Assembly (NCBI GenBank): GCA_002347645.1
Contig: DDYF01000053.1
Location: forward strand, 1-14,051
Reading direction: 5' to 3'
DNA: 14,051 bases
Source: Thermoleophilia bacterium UBA2241
GTDB taxonomy: Bacteria; Actinomycetota; Thermoleophilia; UBA2241
The notes beneath the pieces were generated by a model. The model ran no database searches, was not told where the DNA came from, and saw only the letters and a list, made by a program, of their open reading frames with translations. Within the stretch, counting starts at the first letter, position 1. The number at the start of each line of letters is the position of its first letter. Below are positions 6,615 through 12,386 of the stretch, in pieces. The translations under genes were made by a program, and so were the position numbers.

Positions 6615-6624
6615 GCGATAGAGT
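6615..6624 (+). promoter_or_regulatory. -10 element giving a leaderless aminotransferase mRNA
   Basis: GCGATAGAGT ends 6 bases before the ATG at 6631, so transcription would start at or one base from the A of the ATG. No Shine-Dalgarno is present. The GCGATAGA core is the same as upstream of dnaB. Confidence 0.5.
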
Positions 6625-6630
6625 GGCCAC

Positions 6631-7455
6631 ATGACCGTGCTCATGCTCAACGGCGAGCTCGTGCCCCGCGACGAAGCGATGCTCCCCGCGACCGACCGCG
6701 CCCTCACCCACGGGCTCGGGCTCTACGAGACGCTCAAGCTGGTCGGTGGCGTGCCCGTCTTCTTCGCCGAGCACCTGCAGCGCCTCGAGAAGGGAATCGC
6801 GGCACTCGACCTGGAGCGGCCGTGCACCCCGGCCGAGCTCGCCGTCCAGATCTGCCGCCTCGCTCAGGAGAGCGGCGTCCTCGACGGGGCTTGCCGCCTG
6901 CTCGTGACGGCCGGCGCCCCGGACGGCCGCCCGAACCTGCTCATCCAGGCCGAGGTGCGCGTCTTCCCCGCCAGGCCGCTGCGCGTCGTCGCCTTCCGTG
7001 GCGTCCGCGTCAGCGCCCAGTTCAAAGCGATGACCGTCATGCAGAGCTACTTGGCCCAGCAGGCCGCGCGAAGGGCCGAGGCCGACGACGCGATCCTCAT
7101 CGACGACGAGGGGCGCATCTTCGAGGGCGCCACGTCCAACGTGTTCTTCGTGCGCGACGGCGGCCTGCTGACGACGCCCGCCGAAGGTGCCATCCTGCCC
7201 GGCGTCATGCGTGCCGAGGTCGAGAAGGTGGCGGGCGAAGCCGGCATCCCCGTCGTCGAGGCGTACGTGCGGGTCGCCGACCTGCGCGACGACGACGCCA
7301 TGCTGCTCACCAGCAGCGTGCGCGGCATCGTCGCGGTCGAGAGCGTCGACGGCCGGCGACTGCGCGTCGACGGCGAGATGGCCGCGAGACTCCGCGAGCT
7401 CGTCACGGCGGACGAGGCAGCGAGCGCCGCCGCCTTCCGCGCGGCCTACTGCTGA
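6631..7455 (+). CDS. Class IV aminotransferase (branched-chain aminotransferase / aminodeoxychorismate lyase type)
   Basis: A fold-type IV PLP enzyme of 274 residues. The N-terminal part has LTHGLGLYETLKLVGGVPVF, the family's small-domain motif. Lys132 in QFKAMTVMQSYLAQ is the expected Schiff-base lysine. Glu165 in IFEGATSNVFFV is the conserved glutamate that contacts the pyridine nitrogen. LPGVMR near residue 189 is also standard. The sequence alone does not settle branched-chain aminotransferase, D-amino-acid aminotransferase or 4-amino-4-deoxychorismate lyase (PabC). The length fits PabC or DAAT better than full-size IlvE (~300+). No pabA/pabB or ilv genes are visible nearby. The start lacks a Shine-Dalgarno and is probably leaderless. 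Confidence 0.9.
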   Translation: MTVLMLNGELVPRDEAMLPATDRALTHGLGLYETLKLVGGVPVFFAEHLQRLEKGIAALDLERPCTPAELAVQICRLAQESGVLDGACRLLVTAGAPDGRPNLLIQAEVRVFPARPLRVVAFRGVRVSAQFKAMTVMQSYLAQQAARRAEADDAILIDDEGRIFEGATSNVFFVRDGGLLTTPAEGAILPGVMRAEVEKVAGEAGIPVVEAYVRVADLRDDDAMLLTSSVRGIVAVESVDGRRLRVDGEMAARLRELVTADEAASAAAFRAAYC

Positions 7456-7512
7456 AGACGCGCCGACCGTCGGACCCGCGGCGTCCGCCGACACGGCAGG
7501 CCACCAGCGCTC

Positions 7513-8229
7513 TCAGCCCCGCCGCCGCGCCTCCAGGAACCAGCCCGTGTGGTGGTGCAGGCGCCCGTCGGCGAGACGCTCCTCGTAGGACCGCTCCTCC
7601 AGGTCGAGGAGCTCCAGCCCGCTGAAGTCGGCCTCGAGTTCGTCCCTCGTGCAGAAGTGCAGATAGCAGTGCTCCACCCAGCTTCGCTCCTCTCCCGGCA
7701 CCGGATCGCCTTTGGCGTAGTGCTGCGCGTCGCGCGGCGACAGGGTGCTCAGTAGGAGCAGGCCCTCCGGCCTCAGGAGCGCGGCCACCGCGGCAGCGAA
7801 GTCACTGCGCGCGACCGGTGGCAGCAAGTGGTAGACGTTGCTGGCGAAGGTCAGGTCGAATCGGTCGCGCATGCCATCCGAGGCGGCCAAGGCGACGGCA
7901 TCGGTGGTCTCGAACTCGACGTCCAGGCCGCCCCGGCGGGAGCGCCGGGCGGCCGCGACGGCGGCGGGCGAGGGGTCGATGCCGAGGACGCGGCAGCCCA
8001 GCTCGGCCGCCAGGTAGAGGCTGTCGCGCCCGTACGCGCAGCCGACGTCCACGACGTCGATGCCGCGCCCGGCCGCGAAACTGAGGCGGGCGACGGCCAG
8101 GCGAGCAAGCTCGCTCGGGCCGTCGCCCCAGACCTTGCCGTCGCGACGGTACCGCTCGTCCCAGTAGGCCGACTCTGGAGGCAGGGCGGCGCGGCCTGCG
8201 CCCGGCGCCGCTCCGCGGGCGCCGTTCAC
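7513..8229 (-). CDS. Class I SAM-dependent methyltransferase
   Basis: A cytosolic methyltransferase of 238 residues with unknown substrate. After a 20-residue Gly/Ala-rich start comes YWDERYRRDGKVWGDGPS, a TehB/thiopurine-methyltransferase-like entry. Motif I is VVDVGCAYGRDS (59-70) and the acidic residue ending strand 2 is Asp85 in GIDPSPAAV. DLTFASNVYHLLPP is the motif IV region. The GTG start at 8229 overlaps the purC stop as GTGA, without a good Shine-Dalgarno, so translation is likely coupled to purC. It is convergent with the aminotransferase gene across 57 bases. The purC link may be only operonic; a role in metalloid or thiol detoxification is a possibility from the family, not shown. 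Confidence 0.88.
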   Translation of the reverse strand: MNGARGAAPGAGRAALPPESAYWDERYRRDGKVWGDGPSELARLAVARLSFAAGRGIDVVDVGCAYGRDSLYLAAELGCRVLGIDPSPAAVAAARRSRRGGLDVEFETTDAVALAASDGMRDRFDLTFASNVYHLLPPVARSDFAAAVAALLRPEGLLLLSTLSPRDAQHYAKGDPVPGEERSWVEHCYLHFCTRDELEADFSGLELLDLEERSYEERLADGRLHHHTGWFLEARRRG

Positions 8230-9098
8230 GCCGCTGTGAGCCGTCGCCAGGCCTCTGTGTACTTCTGAGCCGTCTTCGCGACGACGTCGTCGGGCAGCTC
8301 CGGCCCGGGCGCCGTCTTGTCCCAGTCGAGCGTCTCCAGGTAGTCGCGCACGAACTGCTTGTCGTAGCTCGGCTGGCTCTCGCCCGGCTCGTAGCCGTCC
8401 GCCGGCCAGAACCGCGAGGAGTCGGGCGTCATGGCCTCGTCGATGAGGATGAGCTCACCGTCGAGCAACCCGAACTCGAACTTGGTGTCGGCGATGATGA
8501 TCCCGCGCTCCAAGGCCCAGGCAGCGCCGAACGCATAGAGGTCGAGCGCCGCGTCGCGCACCTTCTCCGCCATCTCCTGCCCGATCAGGTCCACGGTGCC
8601 GGCGAACGAGATGTTCTCGTCGTGGTCGCCGATCGCCGCCTTGGTCGAGGGCGTGTAGACCGGCTCGGGCAGGCGACTCGCCTCCACAAGTCCCGCGGGC
8701 AGCGGGATGCCGCTCACGGCGCCCGTCGTCTCGTAGTCCCTGCGCCCCGAGCCGGTCAGGTACCCGCGGACGATGGCCTCGACGGGCAGTGCGTCTGCGC
8801 GGCGCACGACGACCGCGCGGCCGGCGAGGTGGGTGTGAGCCTCGTCGTTCGAGAACGGCTCCGGGTCGATCACGTGGTTGGCGATGATGTGGCTCGTCTG
8901 CGCGAACCAGAAGTTGGAGATCTGCGTGAGGACGACGCCCTTGTCGGGGATGGGCGTGGGCAAGATGACGTCGAAGGCCGAGATGCGGTCGCTGGTCACG
9001 ATGAGCATCTCGTTGGGTGCGTACTCGTAGACGTCGCGCACCTTGCCGCGGGCGAGCAGCTTCCAGTCGGCCTCGTGCGACTCGTACAGCACGGTCAT
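8226..9098 (-). CDS. purC: Phosphoribosylaminoimidazole-succinocarboxamide (SAICAR) synthase
   Basis: ATP-dependent condensation of CAIR with aspartate to give SAICAR in purine biosynthesis. From the ATG at 9098 the product is 290 residues, the longer bacterial/yeast-like form. Motifs are LARGKVRDVYE near the N-terminus, SDRISAFDVILPTPIPDKG, VEAIVRGYLTGSG (signature), IIADTKFEFG, and LIDEAMTPDSSRFWP near the ATP/metal site. The ATG at 9098 is preferred over a longer frame start at 9137 because AAGGAG lies 10 bases upstream and homologues begin just before this point. The stop overlaps the methyltransferase start. No other pur gene is present, so purC is not in a full pur operon here. Confidence 0.97.
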   Translation of the reverse strand: MTVLYESHEADWKLLARGKVRDVYEYAPNEMLIVTSDRISAFDVILPTPIPDKGVVLTQISNFWFAQTSHIIANHVIDPEPFSNDEAHTHLAGRAVVVRRADALPVEAIVRGYLTGSGRRDYETTGAVSGIPLPAGLVEASRLPEPVYTPSTKAAIGDHDENISFAGTVDLIGQEMAEKVRDAALDLYAFGAAWALERGIIIADTKFEFGLLDGELILIDEAMTPDSSRFWPADGYEPGESQPSYDKQFVRDYLETLDWDKTAPGPELPDDVVAKTAQKYTEAWRRLTAA

Positions 9099-9142
9099 GA
9101 TGGATCCGCTCCTTTCGCGTGCGGCGCCGTCGCTCACGTACC

Positions 9143-9160
9143 GCGTCCCGCTGGGGACGC
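9143..9160 (-). terminator. Hairpin between mscL and purC
   Basis: A 7-bp stem, GCGTCCC (9143-9149) with GGGACGC (9154-9160), closes a 4-base loop 13 bases past the mscL stop on the minus strand. No U-tract. purC would then need its own promoter in the remaining ~45 bases, which I cannot see. Confidence 0.4.
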
Positions 9161-9172
9161 CCGAGACCAGGC

Positions 9173-9604
9173 TCAGACCACCGCTGGCGTGTCACCTGCC
9201 GCGGGCTGCGGCGAGGCGCAGAAGGCGCACTTCTTGGCCGCCACCGGGATCTCGCTCAGGCACTCGGGGCACTGCTTGACGCTCGGCTCGGCGGGCGCCT
9301 GCCCCTTGGCGCGCATCTCGTTGACTTTGTTCATCGGCACGACGACGACGAAGTAGATCGCCGCGGCGATGAGCAGGAACATGACGACTGCGTTGATGAA
9401 CGCGCCGTACTTGAAGACGGCGTCGTTGATGGTGAAGGTCAGGCCGCCGAAGTCCGGCTTGCCGATGATGGCTGCGATGATCGGCATGATGAGGTCGTTG
9501 ACCAGGGACGTGACGACGACCCCGAACGCGGCGCCGAGGACGACGGCGACGGCGAGGTCGACAACGTTCCCCCTCAGGATGAAATCGCGGAAACCCTTGA
9601 TCAT
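9173..9604 (-). CDS. mscL: Large-conductance mechanosensitive channel with C-terminal zinc ribbon
   Basis: A pentameric emergency release valve in the cell membrane that opens under hypo-osmotic shock. From the ATG at 9604 the protein is 143 residues. It opens with the S1 helix MIKGFRDFILRGN, then TM1 NVVDLAVAVVLGAAFGVVV (13-31). A periplasmic loop and TM2 NAVVMFLLIAAAIYFVVVV (71-89) follow. The cytoplasmic helix starts PMNKVNEM. Instead of ending in the usual helical bundle it has CPEC (112-115) and CAFC (126-129), a zinc-ribbon pair. Further in-frame ATGs at 9622 and 9637 were rejected because homologues start at MIKGF and a GAGGGG site precedes 9604. Confidence 0.95.
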   Translation of the reverse strand: MIKGFRDFILRGNVVDLAVAVVLGAAFGVVVTSLVNDLIMPIIAAIIGKPDFGGLTFTINDAVFKYGAFINAVVMFLLIAAAIYFVVVVPMNKVNEMRAKGQAPAEPSVKQCPECLSEIPVAAKKCAFCASPQPAAGDTPAVV

Positions 9605-9685
9605 TTCTGCCCCTCTCGACATGTGCCCCGTGGACACCGTCGCGCGGGCGCCGTGCCCGGGACGGGTCCCTTCCTTGACTGACGG

Positions 9686-9715
9686 AGGATACGCTCACTC
9701 ACGGTGGTTTCCCAA
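9686..9715 (-). promoter_or_regulatory. Promoter of mscL
   Basis: On the minus strand TTGGGA (9715-9710) and TATCCT (9691-9686) are 18 bases apart. The predicted transcription start near 9679 leaves a leader of about 75 bases before the mscL ATG at 9604. Confidence 0.5.
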
Positions 9716-9771
9716 CCTGCGCGGAGCGGGCGCACCGCGACGCGCCCGATCCGCCGGGAGTCCGCGTCGCA

Positions 9772-9823
9772 GACGGGCCGGGCAGGGGCGGCGCCTCGAG
9801 GCGCCGCCCCTGCCCGGCCCGTC
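9772..9823 (-). terminator. 52-bp perfect palindrome, terminator after sodB
   Basis: Bases 9772-9797 are the exact reverse complement of 9798-9823, a 26+26 palindrome centred on CTCGAG. It lies 21 bases past the sodB stop and upstream of the mscL promoter, so it most likely ends the Rieske-to-sodB transcript. It is all GC-rich, with no T-tract on either side. The outer GACGGGC resembles the start of the rplI-dnaB hairpin. Confidence 0.7.
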
Positions 9824-9843
9824 GAGCGGTCCTTCCTCCGGGT

Positions 9844-10434
9844 TCACCCTACCTTGGCGAGGTTCTCTGCGACGAAGTCCCAGTTGACGAGCTTGTCGAA
9901 GAAAGCCTGGACGTAGGCGGGTCGCAGGTTCTGGTAGTCGAGGTAGTACGCGTGCTCCCAGACGTCCACCGTGAGCAGCGGCGTCGCCGACATCGTGAGC
10001 GGCGTCTCGGCGTTGGGCGTGCTCACGATCTTCAGCTCGCCGCCTTCCGCGACCAGCCAGGCCCAGCCGCTCCCGAAGCGGCCCACGGCGGCGGCTTTGA
10101 AGTCCTCGACGAACTTCTCGTAGCTCCCGAATGCCGCGCCGATCTTCTCGGCGACCAGCCCCGACGGGGCGCCGCCGCCACCCGGCTTCATGCCCTTCCA
10201 GAAGAAGGTGTGGTTCCACACCTGGGCGGCGTTGTTGAAGACCGGGCCCGGAGCGGCGCCCTTGACGACCTCCTCCAGGGACTTGGACGCCAGGTCCGTC
10301 CCCTCCGTCAGCTTGTTGAGGGTGTCGACGTAGGTCTTGTGGTGCTTCCCGTAGTGGAAGCCGATCGTCTTCGCCGAGTACACCGGCTCGAGCGCGTCGT
10401 CGGCGTACGGCAGTGGCGGCAGTTCGAACGCCAT
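9844..10434 (-). CDS. sodB: Superoxide dismutase, iron type
   Basis: Converts superoxide to hydrogen peroxide and oxygen in the cytoplasm. The 196-residue product has all four metal ligands: His27 (GFHYGKHH), His75 (QVWNHTFFW), Asp157 and His161 (VDVWEHAYYLDYQN). Gln71 in the NNAAQVWNH stretch is the residue typical of iron enzymes; manganese enzymes usually have Gly there. GSGWAWLV at 121-128 also matches the Fe form. No signal peptide. AAGGAGGA lies before the ATG. It is the last gene of the five-gene redox operon, 30 bases after the second Rieske gene, and is followed by the long palindrome. Metal choice is inferred from motifs only; cambialistic use is possible. Confidence 0.95.
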   Translation of the reverse strand: MAFELPPLPYADDALEPVYSAKTIGFHYGKHHKTYVDTLNKLTEGTDLASKSLEEVVKGAAPGPVFNNAAQVWNHTFFWKGMKPGGGGAPSGLVAEKIGAAFGSYEKFVEDFKAAAVGRFGSGWAWLVAEGGELKIVSTPNAETPLTMSATPLLTVDVWEHAYYLDYQNLRPAYVQAFFDKLVNWDFVAENLAKVG

Positions 10435-10464
10435 TCGTCCTCCTTGCTGGATGGGATCCTTGGG

Positions 10465-10857
10465 TCAGGCGACGTCGACCTCGACGGCCCCCGCGCCGGT
10501 CACGCGCACGGGGAACGTCTTGAGGTCGTGGACACGCGTCTTCCACTGCAGGCGCTTCTCGAGCCGCTCGAAGCGCTTGCGCGGTTCGGAGAGCGGCTCC
10601 TCGCCGAAGTAGTGATCGATCGGCCAGCTCAGGTTCTTGCCGGTGCGGATGTCGAACTGGGCGTCGTGCAGCGGACAGGTGAGGATCCACCCCTCGAGCG
10701 CGCCCTGCTCGAGCGGCGCGTTCTGATGGCCGCAGCGCCGGCTGACCGCATACACCGTGCCCTGGTCGTTGCAGAGGCAGATCTCCTCCTCGCCGACGCG
10801 CACGTACTTGGTCCCACCCGGGACGATGTCGTCGAGCTGCGCGACCTCATGCCACAT
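10465..10857 (-). CDS. Rieske [2Fe-2S] protein without the disulfide cysteines (ferredoxin type)
   Basis: A soluble 130-residue electron carrier. The cluster ligands are Cys42/His44 (RRCGHQNAPL) and Cys61/His64 (LTCPLHDAQFD). The box-1 and box-2 cysteines that form a disulfide in bc1/b6f-type Rieske proteins are absent (Asn46-Ala47 and Leu63 occupy that area). It therefore resembles dioxygenase-type Rieske ferredoxins, which have low potential. Residues ~82-105, charged and tryptophan-containing (YFGEEP to LQWKTR), are an insertion not seen in minimal ~105-residue ferredoxins. GAGGAGGAC precedes the ATG. It starts 12 bases after the FTR-like gene and precedes sodB. No oxygenase is nearby, which argues against a dioxygenase role. 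Confidence 0.88.
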   Translation of the reverse strand: MWHEVAQLDDIVPGGTKYVRVGEEEICLCNDQGTVYAVSRRCGHQNAPLEQGALEGWILTCPLHDAQFDIRTGKNLSWPIDHYFGEEPLSEPRKRFERLEKRLQWKTRVHDLKTFPVRVTGAGAVEVDVA

Positions 10858-10869
10858 CGCGTCCTCCTC

Positions 10870-11196
10870 TCAGGCCTCGTCCGGTGGGAACTGGGGCAGG
10901 CTGCCGGGATCGGTCACGTCCTTGTGCACGAAGAGCCCGCACCAGCACCGCCTCATCCTGTCGAAGTGCTCGCGGTGGAAGGGGATGCACGGGCAGACGA
11001 TCTTCATGTCATCGGCGCGGACCCCCGTGCGCCCCTGGCACGGGCAGAACGGCGCGCCGTGGTCTTGCTCGAGCTTGACCTCCTGCTCGAGCAGGAACGC
11101 GGCGAGCTCCTCGTCCGGTGTGAACTTGAAACCCAACGGGGCGACGACCCGCTCGAACAGGTAGCGCAGGGCGTCTTGGCGATTCGTGTCGGCCAT
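10870..11196 (-). CDS. Ferredoxin:thioredoxin reductase catalytic (beta) subunit homologue
   Basis: In the plant/cyanobacterial enzyme this subunit uses a [4Fe-4S] cluster next to a redox-active disulfide to pass ferredoxin electrons to thioredoxin. This 108-residue protein has the three required motifs: CPC (51-53), CPC (68-70) and CWC (84-86) in RRCWCGLFV. By homology Cys53 and Cys86 would be the active disulfide and the other four the cluster ligands. Spacings are 14 and 13 residues rather than 16 and 8, and Trp85 replaces the His of the plant CHC motif. The ATG at 11196 is chosen over 11202 because GGGTGAT is ideally placed before it and overlaps the glutaredoxin stop. No variable (alpha) subunit is present. 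Neighbours suggest glutaredoxin as partner. Confidence 0.9.
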   Translation of the reverse strand: MADTNRQDALRYLFERVVAPLGFKFTPDEELAAFLLEQEVKLEQDHGAPFCPCQGRTGVRADDMKIVCPCIPFHREHFDRMRRCWCGLFVHKDVTDPGSLPQFPPDEA

Positions 11197-11201
11197 CGTC
11201 A

Positions 11202-11459
11202 TCACCCGACCGAATTGAGCAGCTGGAGGTAGCGTTCCGGGTTGTAGCCGGCCACGACCTCGCCGTTGATGACAGCCACGGGGTAGCGGCGCCCGCCGCT
11301 GAGCTCGAACACCTTCTCGGCGATCTCGCTCTGCTCGCGGCGCTTGAGCTTGTCGACGTCGACGAACTCGAACGGCACGTTCATGTCGGTGAACCACTGC
11401 TTCGCCTTGCGACACCACGGGCAGGTGCTCAACGCGTACAGGAAGACCTGATCTGCCAT
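11202..11459 (-). CDS. Glutaredoxin-family protein (NrdH/archaeal-type small glutaredoxin)
   Basis: An 85-residue thioredoxin-fold thiol-disulfide carrier. STCPWCRKAK holds the active site Cys13-Pro-Trp-Cys16. Pro60 in RRYPVAVING is the cis-proline that faces it. GYNPERYLQLL near the end is the usual C-terminal helix. The charged DKLKRREQSEIAEKV segment (36-50) resembles glutaredoxins found beside FTR-like proteins rather than classical E. coli Grx. The gene starts 1 base after the stop of the first Rieske gene and its stop forms the ribosome-binding site of the FTR-like gene, so the three are tightly coupled. It is the likely substrate or partner of the FTR-like reductase; this is inference from adjacency. 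Confidence 0.92.
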   Translation of the reverse strand: MADQVFLYALSTCPWCRKAKQWFTDMNVPFEFVDVDKLKRREQSEIAEKVFELSGGRRYPVAVINGEVVAGYNPERYLQLLNSVG

Positions 11460-11460
11460 C

Positions 11461-11781
11461 TCACGCCTCCTCGAGTCGCACGAGCACCTTGCCGTCGTCG
11501 ACCTTGACCGCGAACGTCGCCAGGGACAGCTCGGGAGCGTCCAGGAACTCGCCGTCGCGGATGTCGAAGCGCCAGTCGTGACAGGGGCACGTGAGCGTGT
11601 AACCGTCGAGCGCCCCCGCCTCGAGGGGGCATCCCATGTGGGCGCACTTGTTCGCGACCGCGAAGAGCTCGCCGTCGCGCCGGATGACCAGCACCGGGAG
11701 GCCCTTCGGATAGACGGCGACCGGGACGCCTTCGGGCACCTTGGCGTCGTCGACGGTCGCGACCCAGGGAGGTCCTGACAC
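11461..11781 (-). CDS. Rieske [2Fe-2S] protein with bc1/b6f-like disulfide cysteines
   Basis: A soluble 106-residue Rieske protein, first gene of the redox operon. Cluster ligands are Cys46/His48 (NKCAHMGCPL) and Cys65/His68 (LTCPCHDWRFD). Cys51 and Cys67 are the extra pair that forms a stabilising disulfide in cytochrome bc1/b6f and arsenite-oxidase Rieske proteins, yet there is no membrane anchor or Tat signal. The GTG at 11781 has AAGGGGTGA a few bases upstream. The spacing to glutaredoxin is one base. It may donate electrons to the FTR-like protein or serve an unseen oxidoreductase; the sequence does not decide. Confidence 0.88.
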   Translation of the reverse strand: MSGPPWVATVDDAKVPEGVPVAVYPKGLPVLVIRRDGELFAVANKCAHMGCPLEAGALDGYTLTCPCHDWRFDIRDGEFLDAPELSLATFAVKVDDGKVLVRLEEA

Positions 11782-11811
11782 GATTCACCCCTTCCACACA
11801 CCGACAGACAG

Positions 11812-11824
11812 CGACGACTCGTCG
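11812..11824. promoter_or_regulatory. Short palindrome upstream of the redox operon
   Basis: CGACGA and TCGTCG flank a single central base, 31 bases before the first Rieske start. Position and symmetry suit an operator, but in GC-rich DNA such repeats arise by chance. No -10/-35 is clear here. Confidence 0.25.
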
Positions 11825-11825
11825 T

Positions 11826-11894
11826 GACCCGTGGGGCGGGGCCTTTCGCCCCGGCGCCAGGCCGGGCGGCGCGGCACCCGCCACGTCACGGGTC
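11826..11894 (-). terminator. Nested inverted repeats downstream of the nitroreductase remnant
   Basis: GACCCGTG (11826-11833) and CACGGGTC (11887-11894) form an outer 8-bp arm. Inside lies CGGGGC (11837-11842) with GCCCCG (11848-11853), a tight 6-bp hairpin whose minus-strand loop is GAAAG. This probably ends minus-strand transcription before the redox operon. It fills most of the 166-base gap between the two genes. Confidence 0.45.
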
Positions 11895-11947
11895 GCTGCC
11901 GTCCTTCCCGCGCGGGCGACGCGGCAAACTGTCGCCGCGCCAGGCGC

Positions 11948-12279
11948 CTACCAGCGGTCGTGGTGGATACGCGCCTCGTCGTAGCGCTGCGACGGCCGCT
12001 TGACCTCCGCCGGGTACCCGACGGGAGCAGCGCGAACGGGATGGTCGGCGCACACGAGGATCGCCACCGGGGCCTTGTTGATCATGCGCGCATACGGGTG
12101 GAACGACCCGACGGCGTCGAGGATTGTCCTTTCGCGGATGATGACGAAGTGCCACGGCTGTGCGTTGCCGGCCGACGGCGCGCTCATCGCCGCCCTGAGC
12201 AGCGTCTCGACCAGCTCATCGGGGACCGGCTGGGCGGTGACTTGCGGATGCTTCGTCTCTCGAGGACCGGGTCGCTCAC
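11948..12279 (-). pseudogene. Nitroreductase-family gene, frameshifted and internally deleted
   Basis: Members are FMN-dependent NAD(P)H oxidoreductases of ~170+ residues. A GTG at 12279, with GGGAGG upstream, begins SDPVLERRSIRK, the FMN-phosphate-binding start. The frame then breaks near 12240: the continuation TAQPVPDELVETLLRAAM is one base out of phase. The rest, MSAPSAGNAQPWHFVII to ILVCAD, is a normal first half. The protein then jumps straight to PVGYPAEVKRPSQRYDEARIHHDRW, a typical C-terminus, and about 60 residues of the middle are missing. At the junction the DNA encodes IPFALLP in a second shifted frame, so at least one more indel occurred. The enzyme can hardly be functional. Sequencing or assembly error could explain single-base shifts but not easily the lost segment. 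Confidence 0.8.
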
Positions 12280-12320
12280 GGCCGCCCTCCCGCGTCGTGA
12301 GTCGTCGCCGGCATCCTGTG

Positions 12321-12339
12321 CCCGAGACACCGGCTCGGG
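12321..12339 (-). terminator. Hairpin after the I42 inhibitor gene
   Basis: CCCGAG (12321-12326) pairs with CTCGGG (12334-12339) around a 7-base loop, about 48 bases past the inhibitor stop codon and upstream of the nitroreductase start on the same strand. No U-tract. Confidence 0.35.
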
Positions 12340-12386
12340 AACGGGCCGTGACCGTCTGCCGGCGCCGCCTCTCACGCCGCGACCGA

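Noticed and set aside
5712..6707. 331-residue minus-strand frame opposite dnaB
   Set aside because: Shadow of the DnaB motor domain; includes no start or motif of its own.
7456..7512. Possible shared terminator between the convergent aminotransferase and methyltransferase genes
   Set aside because: Only imperfect, interrupted complementarity around GTCGG and CCGAC; not better than expected in GC-rich DNA.
9952..11232. 426-residue plus-strand frame opposite the redox operon
   Set aside because: It spans four real genes antisense to it and has Leu/Glu/Val/Arg-rich shadow composition.
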